Below, in pieces: positions 9,098 to 16,368 of a stretch of 64,000 nucleotides of DNA. The notes beneath the pieces were generated by a model. That model saw nothing but the letters and a program-made list of their open reading frames with translations, had not been told where the DNA came from and searched no databases. Made by a program: the position numbers and the translations under genes. Position 1 is the first letter of the stretch, and every line of letters begins with the position of its first letter. The DNA comes from Bacillota bacterium (GTDB lineage Bacteria; Bacillota; Clostridia; Oscillospirales; Ruminococcaceae), in NCBI GenBank assembly GCA_023460035.1, contig JAEWRN010000044.1, positions 62,001 to 126,000 of the forward strand, written 5' to 3'.

Positions 9098-9256
9098 GCA
9101 ACCATCCCTTTCTGAACAGCCGCCTTTTGTGGGTTGCTGAAAAGCAGCTGTGTTCTATTTTTATTATGCCTTCCATCTTTGTGAAATCTGTCAATTACTA
9201 GTGAAAAACAGGTGTGAAACAGCCGGTATCATGCCCCGCCTCCCCTGAAATCAACA

Positions 9257-9283
9257 CAGCCCCCCGGCAAAGCCGGGGGGCTG
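9257..9283. terminator. GC-rich hairpin downstream of the D-LDH-type gene, probable terminator
   Basis: CAGCCCCCCGGC at 9257-9268 pairs with 9272-9283 across a 3-base loop, a 12-bp perfect stem, 14 bases after the stop codon of the leftward gene. There is no clear U-run on either strand, so efficiency is uncertain. Confidence 0.55.
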
Positions 9284-9297
9284 CACAACAGGATAGT

Positions 9298-10281
9298 TTA
9301 AACGATCTGGTTTGCCGAAGTGCCTTTTTCCACAAATTCTTTTAATGTGGAAAGCACAATGCGAATCTGGTCGTCGATTGCCTGGTCGGTATAGAACGCA
9401 AAGTGACCGGTGAGAATGACGTTCTGCATCGTCTCCAGCACCGCGCGTTCACGGCAGGCAATGATGTCGTTGCGGTGGTCTGCAAAGGTGTACGAATGCT
9501 CGCCCTCAATAACGTCCAGCCCGGCGCCGCCAATTTTACCGCTTTCCAGCCCGTCAATCAACGCAGCGGTGTCCACCAGCTCGCCGCGGGCGGTGTTGAT
9601 GATGACAACACCGTCTTTCATTTTGGCAATGCTTTCGGCATTCACCATATGGTAGCTGGAATCCTGCAGCGGGGCATGCAGTGTGATGACATCGGCACGG
9701 GCAAACAGCTCGTCCAGCTCGACATACTCCACCTTGTCACGCAGCGCGTCGTTGGGGTACAGGTCATACGCGATAAATTTCGGGCCAAAGCCGCTGAGGT
9801 CTTCAATCACCGTGCGGCCAATGCGGCCGGTGCCCACCACGCCGACCGTGAGGTTGTGCAGCTCACGGCCCTGAATACCGCGAAAGCCATAGTCCTGCGC
9901 GGCGGCGCGGCGCTCGATTGTTTTATAACGGCGCAGTATCATCAACACCAGCATTGCCGCATAGTCTGCCACACTGTGGGGGCTGTATGGTGCGTTGGAA
10001 AACCGAATCCCGAATTCTTTGCAGGCGGCAAGGTCGACATTGTCAAACCCAATGCTGCGGCTGGCAATGTATTTGACCCCGATTTCAGACAAACGGCGCA
10101 GGTTTTCGCGGTCAAGTTTTGCCATTGCGGTGACCGCAATTGCCTCATACCCCCGCGCGTTCTCGAGATTGTCGTCGTTTAGGTTTTCTGTCAATAATTC
10201 CGCCTCGACGCCAATCTCCTTGGTAAATCGCTCAAAGCCCTGCTCTTCGTCAAACCGATAACCATATGCCAATACTTTCAT
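9298..10281 (-). CDS. D-2-hydroxyacid dehydrogenase (D-lactate dehydrogenase/VanH-like)
   Basis: 327 residues from ATG 10281, chosen over GTG 10287 because AGGGAG lies 10 bases before the ATG and only 4 before the GTG. The fold is the two-domain D-isomer-specific dehydrogenase: NAD-binding VGVVGTGRIGRTV, the catalytic arginine in NTARGELVDT, the glutamate in DVIEGEHS, and the histidine in LTGHFAFYTDQA. The last motif, followed by AFYT, is that of fermentative D-lactate dehydrogenases and VanH rather than glycerate or phosphoglycerate enzymes. The likely reaction is NADH-dependent reduction of pyruvate (or a related 2-keto acid) to the D-hydroxyacid in the cytoplasm. It is monocistronic with its own terminator. 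Confidence 0.85.
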   Translation of the reverse strand: MKVLAYGYRFDEEQGFERFTKEIGVEAELLTENLNDDNLENARGYEAIAVTAMAKLDRENLRRLSEIGVKYIASRSIGFDNVDLAACKEFGIRFSNAPYSPHSVADYAAMLVLMILRRYKTIERRAAAQDYGFRGIQGRELHNLTVGVVGTGRIGRTVIEDLSGFGPKFIAYDLYPNDALRDKVEYVELDELFARADVITLHAPLQDSSYHMVNAESIAKMKDGVVIINTARGELVDTAALIDGLESGKIGGAGLDVIEGEHSYTFADHRNDIIACRERAVLETMQNVILTGHFAFYTDQAIDDQIRIVLSTLKEFVEKGTSANQIV

Positions 10282-10297
10282 GTTCACGTTACTCCCT

Positions 10298-10623
10298 CTG
10301 TTTTGGTTTAGCCCCTGGCGCCGCCACCCTTCCCGAAGGTGGGCACGCCAGCGCGGCCCGGGGCGTCAGAGGAAAATGAGGTGGCAAAGCGCCTTGCGCC
10401 TTGCCACCCCATTGTGACCCTACTATTATACCCCGCCGCCCCCGGTGCGTCAACAAAATGTCTTCATTTGGGAAACATTACCACAGCCGCAACTGTTGTG
10501 ACGCCACCGGGCCCCGCATTGCCGTTTACACAGTGGCCGGCCTTCGTTTTTACGCCGGCGACGGCGCTGCACAGTGTAACGGTGCCGCTTTGCCACCCGC
10601 AGGGCAGCATGCCGCTACCTGGT
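10298..10623. other. Intergenic region without a gene, containing a terminator hairpin
   Basis: 326 bp between two leftward genes. The only structure I see is the stem GGTGGCAA (10380-10387) with TTGCCACC (10401-10408) enclosing a second GCGC/GCGC pairing; on the minus strand it is followed by CATTTTCC, so it should terminate the SDR transcript. No conserved coding frame is supported. Confidence 0.6.
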
Positions 10624-11814
10624 TTACCCCTGGCCCAAAAGGGCCGCAATATCCCCGGCCCAGCCGGTGATAATTTGCGTGTTCTGTTCGAGCTTTTTCT
10701 TATCCTTTTCGTACCCTTTCAGCAGTGCCAGCTGGTGTTGCCAGTATGCCTGCAGCTTTTCTAAAAACTGTCGCTCGGCACGGCCCAGCCCTTTGCCCGC
10801 CGCAAGCTGCCCGCTGATCTGTTGTAGCTGCTGCACCGCCTGCTCGGCGGAGAGGGCCATCATCTTTTTAAAATCGCGCAGTACCCACTGGCGCTCAAAC
10901 ACATTCATTTTCTGCCAGCCGGCATACTGCTCTTCCAGTGTGGTTTGCACCCGCGCCAGCAGGCGCTGCTGTTCTTCGCTGTCGCCCTGTGCCGGCGGCA
11001 CGGTGCCTTGCTGCGGTTCAGGGGGCAGTGCATCACAATCCATCAGCACCTGAATACAGCCAATCTCCTGCCCGTGGTAGCGCGGCGCAAACGCGGCAGA
11101 AAGCGCAAACCCCCAGCCGGCTTGCTCTGCACTTAAAATGTGCTGGCTGTTCATGCGGTAAAATTCATCGGTCGTCATGCCCATGTTTTTGGCAACTGTC
11201 TCAATGGCAGCCATGGCGGTCTGCGTTTTTACCAGCCCCGGGCCCACGGTATAGGTCAGCACCCCCGTGCCCTCCAGCTCCATTGCCAGCGTGTTGCTCA
11301 GCTCTACCTGTGCGGTTTTAAATACCTCATACGCACCCATGTAGGGCGACGCGCCGGACGAAGAGACAAACACCAGCGCCCCGCTGCCGCGCGCTTTCAT
11401 CTGCGGCAAAAAAAGCTGTGCCAGCAACAATGGCGCTTTTAGGTTCACCGCATAGCTGTGGTCCCAAAACGCGATCTCCACCTCGTCCACAGCACCCATT
11501 TTAGTAATGGTAGCATTGTTGAAAACGACATCCGGCACACCGTACTGCCCCAGCACCCACCCTGCCAGCGCACGCACCTGCGCTTCTTTGGCCAGGTCCA
11601 CCTCGTAAAACACAGCCGCCTGCGCACCAAATTCGCCGCAGAGCTTTTGCTGCGCAAGCTGCCCCGTTTGCGCTTGCACTTCGGCCAAAATCACGCGTGC
11701 GCCCATGGCGGCAAACGCACGGGCCGCCTCGGCCCCAATGCCGCCGCCACCACCGGTAAGCAGCACCGTTTTGCCCTGCATCAACCCGCGAAACTGCGCT
11801 TCGTTCTGCATCAT
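10624..11814 (-). CDS. Short-chain dehydrogenase/reductase with C-terminal helical extension
   Basis: 396 residues from ATG 11814, placed after AAGGGG; a frame extending to 11868 is unlikely because a promoter at 11882-11910 would start RNA only a few bases before it. Residues about 12-215 are a classical SDR: TGGGGGIGAEAARAF cofactor loop, FNNATI in place of the usual NNAG, catalytic serine in FVSSSGASP and the YxxxK pair in YEVFK. The remaining ~180 residues are not SDR; from about residue 270 they are glutamine- and alanine-rich, probably helical or coiled, with repeated QQL patterns. I do not recognise that part. Substrate is unknown. It is a single-gene transcript. Confidence 0.7.
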   Translation of the reverse strand: MMQNEAQFRGLMQGKTVLLTGGGGGIGAEAARAFAAMGARVILAEVQAQTGQLAQQKLCGEFGAQAAVFYEVDLAKEAQVRALAGWVLGQYGVPDVVFNNATITKMGAVDEVEIAFWDHSYAVNLKAPLLLAQLFLPQMKARGSGALVFVSSSGASPYMGAYEVFKTAQVELSNTLAMELEGTGVLTYTVGPGLVKTQTAMAAIETVAKNMGMTTDEFYRMNSQHILSAEQAGWGFALSAAFAPRYHGQEIGCIQVLMDCDALPPEPQQGTVPPAQGDSEEQQRLLARVQTTLEEQYAGWQKMNVFERQWVLRDFKKMMALSAEQAVQQLQQISGQLAAGKGLGRAERQFLEKLQAYWQHQLALLKGYEKDKKKLEQNTQIITGWAGDIAALLGQG

Positions 11815-11881
11815 TGCCCACCCCTTACTCTCTTTGTTTTTCGCCCGTCTATCCCATAACTGGCTCATCTATCCGTTTGCT

Positions 11882-11910
11882 ATTATGCCATAAAAAACAG
11901 TGAAGCACAA
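11882..11910 (-). promoter_or_regulatory. Sigma-A-type promoter of the SDR gene
   Basis: On the minus strand TTGTGC (11905-11910), 17-bp spacer, CATAAT (11882-11887), giving a leader of about 60 bases before ATG 11814. Confidence 0.6.
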
Positions 11911-12016
11911 AACCTTTTGCTGTTTTATTTGCCCAAAGGCACTTTTGGGGCAACCTGCGGCATGCCCCACTGCGCCCGCGTTTTCACCCTGGGGTTTTGT
12001 GTGGCCAGTGCTGCAG

Positions 12017-12057
12017 CAAAAAAATACAAGACCCCGCTTTTACACGGGGCCTTGTAT
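12017..12057 (-). terminator. Intrinsic terminator of the efp-CD1247 transcript
   Basis: On the minus strand ACAAGGCCCCG pairs with CGGGGTCTTGT across an 8-base loop and is followed by ATTTTTTT (12017-12024). It lies about 35 bases after the stop of the CD1247-type gene. Confidence 0.85.
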
Positions 12058-12089
12058 CAAGTTATCATTTCCCACTAAGAGAAAAGAAA

Positions 12090-12545
12090 TTACTCTTCGT
12101 CGGTGTCGTCGCCGTCGTCGACCGGCTTGCCGTTAAAGTGCACGGTGTCGTCAACGTCGTCAAAATCGACTTCAAATTTTTCGCCGCAGGCCGGGCAGGC
12201 AAGGTCTTCCGACAGCAGCAGGTCTTCGTCGACACATACGGTTTCACCACAGGCCGGGCAGGTAATCTCGTACATCTCGTCCTCGCTGTTGCAATCGTCG
12301 CAATCACAAGAATCGTCGTCCTCGTCGCCAAAAACAACGTCTTCGAGGTCGGTGATATCCTCGTCAATGGCGTCCAGCTCGTCGTAAACCTGGTCAACAT
12401 CCTCGTCAAGGTCGGTCACAGTCAGTGTCAGGTCCTCTACAAGTTCCACCAGTGCCTTGATCACTTTTACTTCTTTTTTGTCGGCATCAAGGTCCAGCCC
12501 GTCCATCAGGCCTTTAATGTAAGCAGATTTTTCAGTCAGTGTCAT
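12090..12545 (-). CDS. CD1247-type N-terminal domain protein with double CxxC zinc ribbon
   Basis: 151 residues from ATG 12545, with AGGAGG nine bases upstream. The N-terminal ~45 residues (MTLTEKSAYIKGLMDGLDL onward) match a helical domain found in many clostridia next to efp. An extremely acidic middle part follows. Two CPACGE knuckles about 20 residues apart (ITCPACGETVCVDED and LACPACGEKFEVDF) would bind one zinc, and a DDD/CDC cluster precedes them. The tail is again acidic. Function is not known; the position right after efp (104 bp) suggests a translation- or stress-related role, but this is only context. Net charge is strongly negative, so it may bind basic proteins (speculation). Confidence 0.75.
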   Translation of the reverse strand: MTLTEKSAYIKGLMDGLDLDADKKEVKVIKALVELVEDLTLTVTDLDEDVDQVYDELDAIDEDITDLEDVVFGDEDDDSCDCDDCNSEDEMYEITCPACGETVCVDEDLLLSEDLACPACGEKFEVDFDDVDDTVHFNGKPVDDGDDTDEE

Positions 12546-12649
12546 GGGGTTCGCCCTCCTTCTGGGCCGCAGCGGCCATTTGGCCCTGCAGGTGTTTATG
12601 CCCTGCCCCGGGGTTGGGGCTGCGGGCGGTGTCATGCGCATACCTGAAA

Positions 12650-13207
12650 TCAGGCACGCTCCATATACTCGCCGGTGCGGGTATCAATGCGGATTTTTTC
12701 GCCCTCGTTAATGAACAGCGGCACACGAATTTCGGCGCCGGTCTCCAGCTTGGCGGGCTTTAAGGTATTGGTTGCGGTGTTGCCCTTGACACCCGGCTCG
12801 GTCTCAACGATCTCAAGCACCACAAAGTTCGGGGCTTCGACGCCGAACACCTTGCCCTTGTAGGACAATACCTTGACCATTTCGTTCTCTTTCACAAACT
12901 TGAACGCATCGCTCAGTTCGCTCTCGTTCAACGGGGTCTGCTCGTAAGTTTCGGTATCCATGAAATAGTACAGGCCGCCGTCCTCGTACAGATACTGCAT
13001 TTCACGGCGCTCGATCACCGCGGAAGGGAATTTTGCAGAAGGGTTATAAGATTTTTCGACCACGGCGCCGGTGATGACATTTTTGGTCTTGGTGCGCACA
13101 AACGCCGCGCCCTTGCCCGGCTTAACGTGCTGAAACTCCACGACCTGCAGAACGTTGCCGTCCTCTTCAAATGTTACGCCATTGCGAAAATCGCCAGCAG
13201 AAATCAT
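12650..13207 (-). CDS. efp: Elongation factor P
   Basis: 185 residues, the usual EF-P length, starting at ATG 13207 behind GGAGGATG; an in-frame ATG seven codons earlier overlaps that ribosome site and is less likely. It has the KOW-like N-terminal domain with [10 protein letters not shown] and the loop [10 protein letters not shown] carrying the conserved lysine at the tip position, then the two OB-fold domains ending in [16 protein letters not shown] enters the ribosome between the P and E sites and rescues stalling at consecutive prolines. No EpmA/EpmB-type modification gene is nearby. The gene follows a proline-specific M24 peptidase, the usual clostridial order, but with its own promoter. 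Confidence 0.97.
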   Translation of the reverse strand: MISAGDFRNGVTFEEDGNVLQVVEFQHVKPGKGAAFVRTKTKNVITGAVVEKSYNPSAKFPSAVIERREMQYLYEDGGLYYFMDTETYEQTPLNESELSDAFKFVKENEMVKVLSYKGKVFGVEAPNFVVLEIVETEPGVKGNTATNTLKPAKLETGAEIRVPLFINEGEKIRIDTRTGEYMERA

Positions 13208-13271
13208 AACTACATCCTCCATATTCAAAGTAGTGCCTGCGCGGCCGCGCAGGCCACACTTTTACTTGTTA

Positions 13272-13300
13272 ATTTTAGCCTAAAATCGCGCGCTTTGCAA
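13272..13300 (-). promoter_or_regulatory. Sigma-A-type promoter of efp with palindromic leader
   Basis: Minus strand TTGCAA (13295-13300), 17-bp spacer, TAAAAT (13272-13277). Just downstream in the leader, 13235-13254 is a perfect 20-bp GC-rich palindrome that could fold in the RNA or bind a dimeric protein. Confidence 0.65.
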
Positions 13301-13371
13301 GTGGCAAAGCCCCGCAACACACCGGTTTTTGCGTTTTTTCACGCACAGCGCCCGCACTGCGGCACTGCGCG

Positions 13372-14445
13372 TCACAGCAAAATCAGGTTCTTGTCTGATT
13401 TGCCGAGAATCTCACAACCGCTTTCTGTCAACAGTACGGTGTCTTCAATGCGCACACCAAATTTACCCGGCAGGTAAATACCCGGCTCAATGGTCATTAG
13501 CATGCCGGGCTGTAACACGCTTGCATCGCGCGGCGAACAACGCGGGTCCTCGTGAATGTCAATGCCGACCGAATGCCCCAGCCCATGCCCAAACCGGCCG
13601 GCATACCCCGCATCGGCAATAATGTTGCGGGCGATGGCATCTACCTCAACGCCCTTCATCCCGGCGTGAATCATCGCGCAGCAGGTCTTTTGCGCTTCGA
13701 GCACCGTGTTATACACATGCTCCATCTCGTCGCTCACGCTGCCCACAGCGACGGTGCGGGTCATATCGGTGCAATAGCCGCCCCACTTCGCGCCAAAATC
13801 CATTGTCACAAAGTCGCCGTCTTCAATCACCTTTTCGCCCGGCTCGCCGTGCGGCAGGCTGGTTTTTTTGCCGCTCACAAAAATGGTGGCAAACGCAAGC
13901 CCGCTGGCGCCGTGGCTGCGCATAAAGGTCTCCATCTCCAGCGCAAGGTCAATTTCCCGCGCGCCGGGGCGCACTTTGCCGCAGATGTAGGTAAAGCAGT
14001 CGTCGGTAATCTTCTGCGCGCGGCGCATGCGGTCGACCTCTTGTGCGTCTTTCAGCTGGCGCATGCGGCGCACCGTCATTGTAAGGGTGTCACTGACATC
14101 CACTGTAATGCCCGCCAGTACCTCGCGCAGGCGGGCGGCATAGCCCACCGTCACCTCGTCCTCGACATACAGGCGCTTTACACCGCGCGCGCGCAATAGC
14201 TGTGCCACCTGCTGCAGCGCATTGGTCTCCTCTTCTACCCGGGCGGTTTTTACCGTCTGCTGGGCAATTTCAAGGTAGCGCGGGTCAATCAAAAACACGC
14301 TTTCATCGGGGAAGATCAACAGTGTGCCCGCATCCCATGTGTCCAGGTCTAAAAAATAAAAGCGGTTTGACTCTGTGGTGATCAGCGCGGCCTCAAACCC
14401 CTGCGGCATTTGCTGTGCCAGCCTCTGGCACCTCGTTTCACTCAT
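13372..14445 (-). CDS. M24 family aminopeptidase P-like (Xaa-Pro) peptidase
   Basis: 357 residues. The N-terminal ~125 residues form a creatinase-type domain; the C-terminal pita-bread domain carries the five metal ligands in order: aspartates in TMDFGAKWGGYCTDMTRT, histidine in GHGLGHSVGIDIHEDP, glutamates in TIEPGIYLPG and VRIEDTVLL. Such enzymes remove an N-terminal residue before proline, in the cytoplasm, using two manganese or similar ions. The start ATG is one base after the stop of the upstream TIM-barrel gene (TGA A ATG), so the two are translationally coupled. Length and motifs fit the short Bacillota YqhT-type peptidases, which also sit next to efp. Confidence 0.9.
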   Translation of the reverse strand: MSETRCQRLAQQMPQGFEAALITTESNRFYFLDLDTWDAGTLLIFPDESVFLIDPRYLEIAQQTVKTARVEEETNALQQVAQLLRARGVKRLYVEDEVTVGYAARLREVLAGITVDVSDTLTMTVRRMRQLKDAQEVDRMRRAQKITDDCFTYICGKVRPGAREIDLALEMETFMRSHGASGLAFATIFVSGKKTSLPHGEPGEKVIEDGDFVTMDFGAKWGGYCTDMTRTVAVGSVSDEMEHVYNTVLEAQKTCCAMIHAGMKGVEVDAIARNIIADAGYAGRFGHGLGHSVGIDIHEDPRCSPRDASVLQPGMLMTIEPGIYLPGKFGVRIEDTVLLTESGCEILGKSDKNLILL

Positions 14446-14446
14446 T

Positions 14447-15340
14447 TCATTTCCCTCTTTTTTCGCCCGCCTGTTGGCAAAGCGTTTGATAATATTGCTT
14501 CATGGTGCGTGCGTCCGGCGCCTGGGTACCCGCCGATTCGCAAATGACCACCGGGGCCAGCGCACGCGCACAGCAAAGCTCTAAAAACGGTTCAAAATTG
14601 GGGCCATAGGTGGTATCTGCAAAGGTGAGATGCCGCTTTTCGCCGCCTTGCGTGTATTCTATTTTTGAAAAATGTACGTGGAATTTCTGCGCACGTTCGT
14701 CCGGCAGGGCCTCGGCCAGCTCATCCAGCACGGCGGCAAAATTCGCCTTTGCCGCAAGGCTGCCCTGTGTGCGCGCGTTTAAGTGGCCAAAGTCGATGCA
14801 GGGCACATTGCGCGCATCCAATTGGCACAGTGCCAGCACCTCGCCCAGCGTGCCCAGTTGGTTGACCTTGCCCATCGTCTCCGGGCACAGCAGAATATCG
14901 CCAAAGCCCGCTTCGTCCAGTGCCGCACGGGCGCGCTGCAGCGTGTCTTTTGCCTTGCAAAGGGCGTCTTGCCTGCTTTGCTTGCCGCACGACCCCGCGT
15001 GAAAAATAACCCGGTTACCGCCCAGCGCGCGCACGGCGGCGGCGCTTTGCAGCAGGTAGCGGATGCTGCCAAGGCGCTTTTCTTCGTCCATGCTGGACAT
15101 CGAGATATAATACGGCGCGTGCAGCGAAAACCGGATGCCGTACTCTTCGCCCCGCCGGCGGATTTTTTCGCCGTTTTCTGCCGTCAGCCTTACCCCGCGC
15201 CCACACTGGTATTCAAACGCGTCAAGGCCGTAATGCACCGCGAGATATTCCGGCACACCCTCGGTGCTGCGGTAGCCCAGCGGTCGAAAATCATCGGCTA
15301 CGCCCGCCGTGCCAAACAGCAGCCGCTGCGCGTCACTCAT
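14447..15340 (-). CDS. Endonuclease IV (AP endonuclease family 2)-like TIM-barrel protein
   Basis: 297 residues from ATG 15340, overlapping the end of yqeG by 8 bases (ATGAGTGA). The zinc-ligand pattern of endonuclease IV is present in order: histidine in SLHAPYYI, histidine in VIFHAGS, glutamate in LLCPETMGK, aspartate and histidine in CIDFGHLNA, histidine in HVHFSKIEY, and glutamate in VICESAG. Endonuclease IV uses three zinc ions to cut 5' of abasic sites in DNA. The sequence is somewhat divergent from the classical Nfo (no RSHDDPALP-type opening), so it may be a repair enzyme variant of the type called TIM-barrel protein in clostridia. Coupled to the peptidase gene downstream. Confidence 0.78.
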   Translation of the reverse strand: MSDAQRLLFGTAGVADDFRPLGYRSTEGVPEYLAVHYGLDAFEYQCGRGVRLTAENGEKIRRRGEEYGIRFSLHAPYYISMSSMDEEKRLGSIRYLLQSAAAVRALGGNRVIFHAGSCGKQSRQDALCKAKDTLQRARAALDEAGFGDILLCPETMGKVNQLGTLGEVLALCQLDARNVPCIDFGHLNARTQGSLAAKANFAAVLDELAEALPDERAQKFHVHFSKIEYTQGGEKRHLTFADTTYGPNFEPFLELCCARALAPVVICESAGTQAPDARTMKQYYQTLCQQAGEKRGK

Positions 15341-15842
15341 ACAGCTTGCCGCCCTTTTTGTAATAGGCCGCAAGGAATGGTTTTTCCAAATGGCGCTTCA
15401 GGCGGATATTCCACTTGATGTCCGGCGCAAGGGGCTGCACCATCAGTACCGGGATGCCGTACAGCTTTGCCGCCAGCACGTCGGTAAAAATTTGGTCGCC
15501 CACCAGTGCCATTTGGCTTTTTTTCAGCCCAAACGCCCGCCGTGCCAGCCGCAGCCCGCGCGAAGCCGGCTTTAGGCTGAACGACACAAACGGCAGGCCG
15601 ATTTTTTCCGCAAAGGGGCGCACCCGTTTTTCAAAGTTGTTCGAGCAGATGCGCATTTCTACCCCCGCCTGCCGCATTTCTTGCAGCCAATGTTCCACAT
15701 GCGGTGCAAGGTGCTGGCTGCCGTGGGCTGTCAGCGTGTTATCCACGTCTAGCACCAGTGCGCGGATACCGCGCGCGCGCAGAAACTCTGCGTCGATACA
15801 ATCGATGCTTTTAAAAATATAATCGGGGACAAACAGGCTCAA
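15333..15842 (-). CDS. yqeG: YqeG-family HAD phosphatase
   Basis: 169 residues from TTG 15842, chosen because AAAGGAAG stands just before it and the resulting start (SLFVPDYIFKS) is the usual opening of YqeG; the frame extends further upstream without a start site. HAD motif I is LVLDVDNTLTAHG, motif II is ICSNN, motif III/IV is LVGDQIFTDVLAA. The family is a HAD IIIA phosphatase of unknown substrate, widely conserved in Bacillota near ribosome-assembly genes. It begins a coupled string yqeG - TIM-barrel - M24 peptidase. Confidence 0.88.
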   Translation of the reverse strand: MSLFVPDYIFKSIDCIDAEFLRARGIRALVLDVDNTLTAHGSQHLAPHVEHWLQEMRQAGVEMRICSNNFEKRVRPFAEKIGLPFVSFSLKPASRGLRLARRAFGLKKSQMALVGDQIFTDVLAAKLYGIPVLMVQPLAPDIKWNIRLKRHLEKPFLAAYYKKGGKLYE

Positions 15843-16023
15843 CGCAGCACTTCCTTTCAAACGGTGTGGCGCGGGGCAACCTGCCCCAAAGCGCCAAAAA
15901 GGGCGGCCCAATACGGTTGTATTGGTACCACCCCTCTGAGCGTTTTATGGCAAACCATAACGGGCAAACGCCCGTGATTCCAAACCCCTGCCGCATACGC
16001 AAGGGGCCATAGCTGACCGCAGC
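15843..16023. other. Intergenic region between rpsU and yqeG with several hairpins
   Basis: No gene is seen. On the minus strand after rpsU come ACGGGC/GCCCGT (4-base loop) and CCAATAC/GTATTGG followed by GCCGCCCTTTTT, the latter a plausible weak terminator for rpsU, then the leader of yqeG. Confidence 0.4.
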
Positions 16024-16200
16024 TTATTTGAACTTGCGCTTGCGGGCGGCTTCGGACTTTTTCTTGCGTTTCACGGAAGGCTTTTCGTAGCACTCGCGTT
16101 TGCGTACTTCAGCAAGAACCCCCGAACGTGCGCAGGAACGCTTGAAACGGCGCAGTGCACTGTCCAGTGATTCATTGTCCTTCACTCGGATTTCCGACAT
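16024..16200 (-). CDS. rpsU: 30S ribosomal protein S21
   Basis: 58 residues from ATG 16200 behind AAGGGAGGG; the open frame extends upstream but the S21 family begins [19 protein letters not shown] as here. The basic C terminus ([15 protein letters not shown]) is typical. S21 sits on the small-subunit platform and aids mRNA base pairing during initiation. It has its own strong promoter at 16285-16314 and an ~80-base leader. Confidence 0.97.
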   Translation of the reverse strand: MSEIRVKDNESLDSALRRFKRSCARSGVLAEVRKRECYEKPSVKRKKKSEAARKRKFK

Positions 16201-16284
16201 CTTTGTCCCTCCCTTAACACTTGAGGTAGGAGTATGACACCCAAGGGTTTGTTGCTTTACACCCATAAGATAATCAACATTAGA

Positions 16285-16314
16285 ATTATACTCTATTTTT
16301 CACCATTGTGTCAA
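16285..16314 (-). promoter_or_regulatory. Strong sigma-A promoter of rpsU
   Basis: Minus strand TTGACA (16309-16314), 18-bp spacer, TATAAT (16285-16290): both hexamers are consensus, fitting a highly expressed ribosomal-protein gene. Confidence 0.85.
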
Positions 16315-16368
16315 CTGCAAACTTGTACCTTTGCCGCAGTATGTCGCCGCGGCAATGCCCGCAATGCT

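Noticed and set aside
12090..12545. Long frames on the opposite strand of the acidic CD1247-type gene
   Set aside because: They arise from GAC/GAG-rich codons read in reverse as serine/valine runs and have no start signals.
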